This document shows positions 21,675 through 25,711 of a stretch of DNA of 25,711 bases, one piece after another. Position 1 is the first letter of the stretch. Every line of letters starts with the position of its first letter. Source of the stretch: an uncultured Bacteroidales bacterium (GTDB taxonomy: Bacteria; Bacteroidota; Bacteroidia; Bacteroidales; UBA932); contig CAJUEK010000036.1 in assembly GCA_910585445.1 (NCBI GenBank), positions 1-25,711 of the forward strand. Direction: 5' to 3'. The translations under genes and the position numbers were made by a program. The notes under the pieces are model-generated. The model was not told the DNA's origin. It saw only the letters and a list, made by a program, of their open reading frames with translations, and did not search any database.

Positions 21675-23125
21675 TATCCTATGACTTTTTGTGCGATACA
21701 GACAATCTCACGGGCAAGGGCATCGGCTGCTTCCCTGTCAGCAGCCTCGGCATAAATGCGTATGATAGGCTCAGTATTGGACCTGCGCAGGTGCACCCAT
21801 TCGCGGCGTGACTCGAAAGAAATCTTGACCCCGTCCTCCGTATTGATGTCCTCAGACGCATATGCAGCCTTAATCTCATCAAGAATCCTGTCAATCAGGG
21901 CCTTGTCTGACAATTCGATTTTATTTTTCGCTATTACATATTGCGGATACGTGGCAAGCAGCTCAGACACCTTCATTCTTTTTGCTGCAAGATTCGTAAG
22001 GAACAATGCCACTCCTACCATCGCGTCACGTCCATAATGCAATGCAGGATAAATCACGCCTCCGTTTCCTTCACCGCCAATAATGGCGCCGCATTCCTTC
22101 ATCTTCGACACGACGTTCACCTCTCCTACGGCAGCGGCACAATATACTCCGCCATAACGCTCTGTGACATCACGAAGAGCCCTTGACGAAGACAGGTTCG
22201 AAGATGTCGCAAGCGAATACGGGGCAGCAGCCTCATCAAGAGAGCATCCCGTGTTTAAAGACTTTTCATATGCCCTCGAAAGCAGATAGTCAGCAACACT
22301 CACAAGAGTATATTCCTCACCGAAAGGCTTTCCGTCCTCGCAAATCAGCGCAAGGCGGTCAACGTCCGGGTCAACGGAAATTCCGAAATCAGCCTTGTTG
22401 GCTACAACGGCCTCGGACAATTCTACAAGATTTGCAGGAAGCGGCTCAGGATTATGTGCGAACTGGCCTGTAGGCTCGCAATTCACCATAATGCACTCAA
22501 CACCGAGACGCTCAAGCAGACGCGGCATGATTATGCCACCGACAGAATTAACGGCATCAAGAACCACCTTGAAATGCGCTTTCTTAACCGCTTCCGCATC
22601 AACAGCCTCAAGAGCAAGGACCGCATCCAGATGCTCATCTGTAAAATCATGCTCTTCAATGCATCCGAGCGAATCAACATCCGCAAAATTGAAGTCCTCT
22701 TTCTCTGCGCACTCCAATATTGCCGCACCTTCCGAAGCATTAAGGAACTCGCCTTTCTCGTTCAGAAGCTTCAGGGCGTTCCATTGTTTCGGATTATGGG
22801 AGGCAGTGATTATTATGCCTCCGTCAGCACCGGAAAACACGACTGCCATCTCTGTTGTCGGAGTGGAAGCGAAGCCGGCCTTTACCACATCAACTCCGCA
22901 AGAGACCAAGGTTCCGCATACAAGCTGCTCCACCATATCTCCGGACAGGCGTGCGTCTTTTCCGACCACCACCTTGTACCTCTCACCCTGCGGCTTGCCA
23001 AGCCTATCTTTCATCTTCTCGCAATATGCATAAGTGAATTTCACGATATCCACCGGCGAAAGCCCCTCACCCGGAGCGCCACCGATTGTGCCGCGGATTC
23101 CGGAAATTGATTTGATAAGCGTCAT
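21674..23125 (-). CDS. glmM: Phosphoglucosamine mutase-type phosphohexomutase
   Basis: It interconverts glucosamine-6-phosphate and glucosamine-1-phosphate on the way to UDP-GlcNAc in the cytoplasm. The active-site phosphoserine is Ser109 in GGIIITASHNPKQWNALK. The metal-binding loop is VDPDVDRLAL (Asp252, Asp254, Asp256). The sugar-binding loop is GGEGNGGVIYP and the phosphate-binding loop is RRSNTEPIIRIYAEA. I start at ATG 23125 (MTLIKSISGIRG, 483 residues), rejecting an in-frame TTG at 23134. Phosphohexomutases with this motif set can also use mannose or glucose phosphates, so GlmM is the likely but not the only reading. It heads a two-gene unit with the NamZ-like gene, which fits amino-sugar metabolism. 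Confidence 0.87.
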   Translation of the reverse strand: MTLIKSISGIRGTIGGAPGEGLSPVDIVKFTYAYCEKMKDRLGKPQGERYKVVVGKDARLSGDMVEQLVCGTLVSCGVDVVKAGFASTPTTEMAVVFSGADGGIIITASHNPKQWNALKLLNEKGEFLNASEGAAILECAEKEDFNFADVDSLGCIEEHDFTDEHLDAVLALEAVDAEAVKKAHFKVVLDAVNSVGGIIMPRLLERLGVECIMVNCEPTGQFAHNPEPLPANLVELSEAVVANKADFGISVDPDVDRLALICEDGKPFGEEYTLVSVADYLLSRAYEKSLNTGCSLDEAAAPYSLATSSNLSSSRALRDVTERYGGVYCAAAVGEVNVVSKMKECGAIIGGEGNGGVIYPALHYGRDAMVGVALFLTNLAAKRMKVSELLATYPQYVIAKNKIELSDKALIDRILDEIKAAYASEDINTEDGVKISFESRREWVHLRRSNTEPIIRIYAEAADREAADALAREIVCIAQKVIG

Positions 23126-23145
23126 AGTATTCAATTTAAATTAGT

Positions 23146-23272
23146 ATTCTCCTATTGTCATGAATCCTGCAAAATTAAAAACATTATGCATCAATTGCAA
23201 CAATGCGCGTCCGGCCCGGCCGGCACAATACAAAAGGACCACATAACAATAAAATCAACATTCTCCTATTGT
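23146..23272. repeat. 13-bp direct repeat ATTCTCCTATTGT, two copies
   Basis: Identical copies lie at 23146-23158, in the glmM leader, and 23260-23272, overlapping the -33 TTG of the divergent queuosine-transporter promoter, 114 bases apart. They may be paired binding sites for one regulator of both genes, or a coincidence in an AT-rich gap. The region between them is not transposon-like. Confidence 0.5.
23170..23200 (-). promoter_or_regulatory. Bacteroidetes promoter for glmM
   Basis: On the minus strand TTG (23200-23198), 20 bases, then TAATTTTG (23177-23170) match the consensus. The leader before ATG 23125 would be about 38 bases and contains one copy of the 13-bp direct repeat. Confidence 0.72.
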
Positions 23273-23297
23273 ATTCCGCAGATTTTCGCTATTTTTG
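23269..23297 (+). promoter_or_regulatory. Bacteroidetes promoter for the queuosine operon
   Basis: TTG (23269-23271), 18 bases, then TATTTTTG (23290-23297) match the consensus with a one-base-short spacer. RNA would start near 23304, about 90 bases before the first ATG. The -33 TTG lies inside the right copy of the 13-bp repeat. Confidence 0.68.
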
Positions 23298-23303
23298 CGG
23301 CCC

Positions 23304-23393
23304 GAAAACAGAAAGTGTGCTTGGTAACCACTTGGAACTTGCAAGAAATTTCCGCAAGGAGTCTCCCGCAAGTCCCTGACAAAACAAGAAAAA
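23304..23393 (+). promoter_or_regulatory. Switch-like leader of the queuosine operon
   Basis: CTTGC (23338-23342) can pair with either of two GCAAG copies (23354-23358 or 23368-23372), each part of a CCGCAAG direct repeat at 14-base spacing. A palindrome GGAGTCTCC lies between them and an A-rich tail precedes the start codon. Two exclusive hairpins plus an A-rich tail in front of preQ1 genes suggest a regulatory RNA. It does not match the preQ1-I, -II or -III consensus well enough for me to name it. Confidence 0.35.
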
Positions 23394-24095
23394 ATGCAGA
23401 ATACTACTACACCCGGACAGCGCCAGGGCCTGTCCATCTCATTCATGCTCATGGCAATCATTTTCAATGTATGCCTCATAGCATCCAATCTATTTGAAAC
23501 CAAATTGTTTACCGTAGGAGGCATAGCCCTGACAGGCGGAGTCCTCATATTCCCGGTATCGTACATCATCAATGACTGCCTTGTGGAGGTTTATGGATAC
23601 CGCAAGGCACGCCTTGTCATATGGACCGGATTCGCAATGAACTTTTTTGTGGTCGCAATGGCGCAGATAGTGCGCATGCTGCCTGCAGCCCCTTTCTGGG
23701 ACGGCGGGGAGCACTTTGACTATGTGTTCGCCCTTGCCCCACGGGTGACTCTTGCATCACTGCTGGCATTCCTCTCAGGCTCCACGATGAACGCCTTCAT
23801 CATGAGCAAGATGAAAGTCGCCTCAGGAGGAAAGCGGTTCTCCGTAAGGGCAATCGTCTCATCCATAGCAGGTGAAGCCGTGGATTCCCTCATTTTTTTC
23901 CCGATTGCCTTCTGGGGCATAGGGACAGCGGAGATGCTTCAGCTCATGGGCATACAGATTCTTCTCAAGACAGGATACGAGATAGTCATACTTCCCGTCA
24001 CTGAACTTGTGGTCAGAAAAGTCAAGGAACATGAAAACATTGACGTGTTTGACGAAGGCATATCCTACAACCCGTTCAAAATAACAGATATATAG
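23394..24095 (+). CDS. yhhQ: Queuosine precursor transporter, YhhQ family
   Basis: An inner-membrane protein of the YhhQ/DUF165 family (ECF-type, vut_1), whose members import preQ0, preQ1 or related 7-deazaguanines. The 233 residues include about six hydrophobic segments, starting at SFMLMAIIFNVCLIASNLFETK. The family hallmark FPVSYIINDCLVEVYGYRKAR (about 53-73) is clear, and AGEAVDSLIFFPIAFWG (about 160-176) is a second conserved block. Its stop is two bases before the queC ATG, so the genes are coupled, and this context supports the queuosine assignment. Having both a transporter and synthesis genes suggests dual supply by salvage and by making the precursor. Confidence 0.9.
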   Translation: MQNTTTPGQRQGLSISFMLMAIIFNVCLIASNLFETKLFTVGGIALTGGVLIFPVSYIINDCLVEVYGYRKARLVIWTGFAMNFFVVAMAQIVRMLPAAPFWDGGEHFDYVFALAPRVTLASLLAFLSGSTMNAFIMSKMKVASGGKRFSVRAIVSSIAGEAVDSLIFFPIAFWGIGTAEMLQLMGIQILLKTGYEIVILPVTELVVRKVKEHENIDVFDEGISYNPFKITDI

Positions 24096-24097
24096 AC

Positions 24098-24790
24098 ATG
24101 AATACATTCAAATACGAAAAAGCCCTTGTCGTCTTCAGCGGAGGACAGGATTCGACTACGTGCCTTTATTGGGCACTTGAGCACTTCGGCCAGGTACATA
24201 CGCTGACCTTCGGCTACGGACAGAAGCACAGCCTTGAAATAGAATGCGCCAAAGAAATTGCAGAGCGTGCAGGCGTGGATTTCCGCTATATGGACATGTC
24301 CTTCATCGGCTCCTTAGGCGCAAATTCCCTTACGGACACGTCCATTAAAATGGATGACAGCAAGCCAGAGGGCACTTTCCCGAACACTTTTGTTCCCGGA
24401 AGGAACCTGTTTTTCCTGAGCACGGCAGCCGTATATGCCAGGGAGAACGGCATAAGGCATATCATAACCGGAGTTTCACAGACAGACTTCAGCGGCTACC
24501 CAGACTGCCGGGACTCATTCATAAGGTCCCTCAACGTAACCCTGAACCTCGCCATGGATTCCCAATTCATCATCCACACTCCCCTCATGTGGCTCGACAA
24601 GGCACAGACATGGGAAATGGCTGACAGGCTCGGCGTGCTTGACCTTGTAAGGAACGACACGCTCACCTGCTACAACGGCATCAAAGGTGACGGATGCGGA
24701 CATTGCCCCGCCTGCAAGCTCAGAAGAGACGGCCTTGAGAAATATCTCAAGTCACGTGAAAAATCCTGCAACAGCATATCAGAAGAATAG
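24098..24790 (+). CDS. queC: 7-cyano-7-deazaguanine (preQ0) synthase
   Basis: QueC converts 7-carboxy-7-deazaguanine to preQ0 using ATP and ammonia. The ATP-pyrophosphatase P-loop is SGGQDST (residues 14-20). FGYGQKHSLEIECAKEIA and FVPGRNLFFLSTAAVYA are typical QueC blocks, as is TGVSQTDFSGYPDCRD. The zinc site is formed by the Cys of TCYNG with CGHCPAC near the C-terminus. The 230-residue length is normal. It is followed after 17 bases by queF. QueD and QueE, needed earlier in the pathway, are not in this window. Confidence 0.97.
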   Translation: MNTFKYEKALVVFSGGQDSTTCLYWALEHFGQVHTLTFGYGQKHSLEIECAKEIAERAGVDFRYMDMSFIGSLGANSLTDTSIKMDDSKPEGTFPNTFVPGRNLFFLSTAAVYARENGIRHIITGVSQTDFSGYPDCRDSFIRSLNVTLNLAMDSQFIIHTPLMWLDKAQTWEMADRLGVLDLVRNDTLTCYNGIKGDGCGHCPACKLRRDGLEKYLKSREKSCNSISEE

Positions 24791-24807
24791 CAAAATAAAC
24801 ATATAAT

Positions 24808-25266
24808 ATGGAAAATAGAGAGACAGAGGGATTGACTGCCCTCGGAAGAAAGACAGAATACAAAAGTGACTACGCTCCAGAAGTATTGGAAACATTCGTA
24901 AACAGGCACATGGAAAACGACTATTGGGTACGCTTCAACTGCCCTGAGTTCACAAGCCTTTGCCCGATTACAGGCCAGCCGGACTTCGCGGAGATACGCA
25001 TTTCATATATACCGGACGTCAAGATGGTTGAAAGCAAAAGCCTGAAGCTGTATCTTTTCAGTTTCCGCAATCACGGTGACTTCCATGAGGACTGCGTAAA
25101 CAAGATAATGAAAGACCTGATAAAGCTCATGGACCCTAAATATATAGAGGTAACGGGCCTGTTCACCCCACGCGGAGGAATAAGCATATTCCCGTATGCG
25201 AACTACGGCCGCCCGGGGACGAAATATCAGGCTCTTGCAGAAAAGAGGATGGAAAACCACGAATAG
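24808..25266 (+). CDS. queF: NADPH-dependent preQ0 reductase (7-cyano-7-deazaguanine reductase)
   Basis: QueF reduces the nitrile of preQ0 to the aminomethyl group of preQ1, which is then inserted into tRNA by Tgt. It is a short, unimodular type (152 residues, like B. subtilis QueF, not the long E. coli form). The catalytic Cys52 is in FTSLCPITGQPDFAE, with Asp59 as the proton donor. The substrate-binding Glu75 is in the QueF motif VESKSLKLYLFSFRNHGDFH. RGGISIFPYANYGRPG closes the domain. Confidence 0.97.
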   Translation: MENRETEGLTALGRKTEYKSDYAPEVLETFVNRHMENDYWVRFNCPEFTSLCPITGQPDFAEIRISYIPDVKMVESKSLKLYLFSFRNHGDFHEDCVNKIMKDLIKLMDPKYIEVTGLFTPRGGISIFPYANYGRPGTKYQALAEKRMENHE

Positions 25267-25305
25267 CGCACGGAGAATTTCGGGCACATTCAAAAAGCAA
25301 ATGAG

Positions 25306-25674
25306 ATGAAAGCAATCTGGACAATACTTCTGCTGGTAGCATCCAACATATTCATGACATTCGCATGGTACGGCCATCTTAAGCTTCAGGAAATGAAGAT
25401 TTCGTCAAGCTGGCCGCTCCTGCTCGTCATCCTGTTCTCGTGGGGAGTCGCGTTCTTCGAATATTGCGCACAGGTTCCCGCCAACAGAATAGGCTTCATT
25501 GAAAACGGCGGCCCATTCACTCTGATGCAGCTCAAGGTGGTGCAGGAGGTGATTTCTCTGACGGTATTCACTGTTATCGTAACCCTGCTGTTCAAAGGAG
25601 AGGGGCTTCAATGGAACCATATAGCAGCCTTCCTCTGCCTGATTCTCGCCGTCTTTTTTGTCTTTTTAAAATAA
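25306..25674 (+). CDS. DUF486 family small membrane protein
   Basis: A 122-residue inner-membrane protein with four hydrophobic segments (about residues 3-21, 35-52, 75-98 and 103-121), matching the DUF486 (DMT-like) family: LLVASNIFMTFAWYGHLK near the N-terminus, SWGVAFFEYCAQVPANRIG in the middle and LKVVQEVISLTVFTV later. The family looks like half of a drug/metabolite transporter and has no established function. It begins 39 bases after queF on the same strand with no visible promoter, so it is probably part of the queuosine transcript. A link to 7-deazaguanine transport is possible but unproven. An ATG-TGA five bases upstream is not a usable start. Confidence 0.88.
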   Translation: MKAIWTILLLVASNIFMTFAWYGHLKLQEMKISSSWPLLLVILFSWGVAFFEYCAQVPANRIGFIENGGPFTLMQLKVVQEVISLTVFTVIVTLLFKGEGLQWNHIAAFLCLILAVFFVFLK

Positions 25675-25682
25675 ACGGATAA

Positions 25683-25711
25683 GCCTCGGCAGAGGCAAAA
25701 CAAGTTTTGCC
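25683..25711 (+). terminator. Truncated hairpin at the window end, likely operon terminator
   Basis: GGCAAAAC (25694-25701) pairs perfectly with GTTTTGCC (25704-25711), whose last base is the last base of the window. The preceding GCCTCGGCAGA could extend the stem if the sequence continues as its complement. It lies nine bases after the DUF486 stop. A small competing hairpin GCCTC-GGCA-GAGGC (25683-25696) is also present. Confidence 0.5.

Noticed and set aside
22454..23110. 218-codon open frame on the plus strand inside glmM
   Set aside because: Antisense to conserved glmM motifs, and its translation resembles no known family; it is a by-product of the codon use of glmM.
23126..23134. TTG start three codons upstream of glmM ATG
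   Set aside because: ATG 23125 gives MTLIKSISGIRG, the usual start of Bacteroidetes phosphoglucosamine mutases; nothing supports the TTG.
23146..23272. The 13-bp direct repeat as a target-site duplication of an inserted element
   Set aside because: The 101 bases between the copies contain two working-looking divergent promoters and no terminal inverted repeats or transposase remnant.
1..25711. CRISPR array, insertion sequence, integrase or prophage
   Set aside because: No evenly spaced direct repeats, transposase, integrase or phage genes were seen; all sizeable gaps are accounted for above.

Overview
This window looks like chromosomal DNA of a member of the order Bacteroidales (Bacteroidota), probably host- or gut-associated. 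The evidence is a SusC/SusD outer-membrane pair with a BACON-domain lipoprotein, several lipoprotein signal peptides, a GH3 enzyme close to the BoGH3 xyloglucan enzymes, an almost complete absence of Shine-Dalgarno sequences, and at least seven Bacteroidetes-type promoters (TTG-N18-21-TAnnTTTG, or the TAnnTTTG box alone) at sensible places before genes. I cannot name the genus from the sequence alone.

Layout. (1) Positions 67-5787, minus strand: a HAD-IIA (NagD-like) phosphatase with its own promoter, a GH3 beta-glucosidase lipoprotein, ugd (UDP-glucose dehydrogenase), manC (mannose-1-phosphate guanylyltransferase) and a 47-residue highly charged ORF one base after manC. The genes are tightly packed. 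The last three may form an envelope-polysaccharide precursor unit. (2) Positions 5896-17152, minus strand: a five-gene operon running glpT-like OPA antiporter, calcineurin-like phosphoesterase lipoprotein, SusC, SusD, BACON lipoprotein, closed by a strong intrinsic terminator. It has no glycoside hydrolase and no local regulator. I read it as a SusCD system for an organophosphate (glycerophosphodiester-like) rather than a plain glycan. This is the most interesting part of the window. (3) Positions 17331-19224, plus strand: grpE-dnaJ with a hairpin-bearing leader. (4) Positions 19271-20567: rplS (L19) with a possible pseudoknot leader, a tRNA-Arg(ACG), a strong terminator, an unexplained structured intergenic region, and rpmE2 (type B L31) on the minus strand with its own promoter and terminator. 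(5) Positions 20607-23200, minus strand: glmM translationally coupled to a cytoplasmic-looking DUF1343/NamZ (GH171) protein, suggesting amino-sugar or peptidoglycan salvage. (6) Positions 23269-25711, plus strand: a queuosine unit (YhhQ-type precursor transporter, queC, queF) followed by a DUF486 membrane protein, with a switch-like leader.

How the genes work together. In the phosphoester operon, SusCD plus the BACON protein would capture a substrate at the surface, the lipoprotein phosphoesterase would cleave it, and the OPA antiporter would import the phosphorylated product in exchange for phosphate. A HAD-IIA phosphatase just downstream, a family that includes glycerol-3-phosphate phosphatases, could dephosphorylate it. 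In the queuosine unit QueC makes preQ0, QueF reduces it to preQ1, and the transporter would allow salvage. No insertion sequence, CRISPR array or clear pseudogene was seen.
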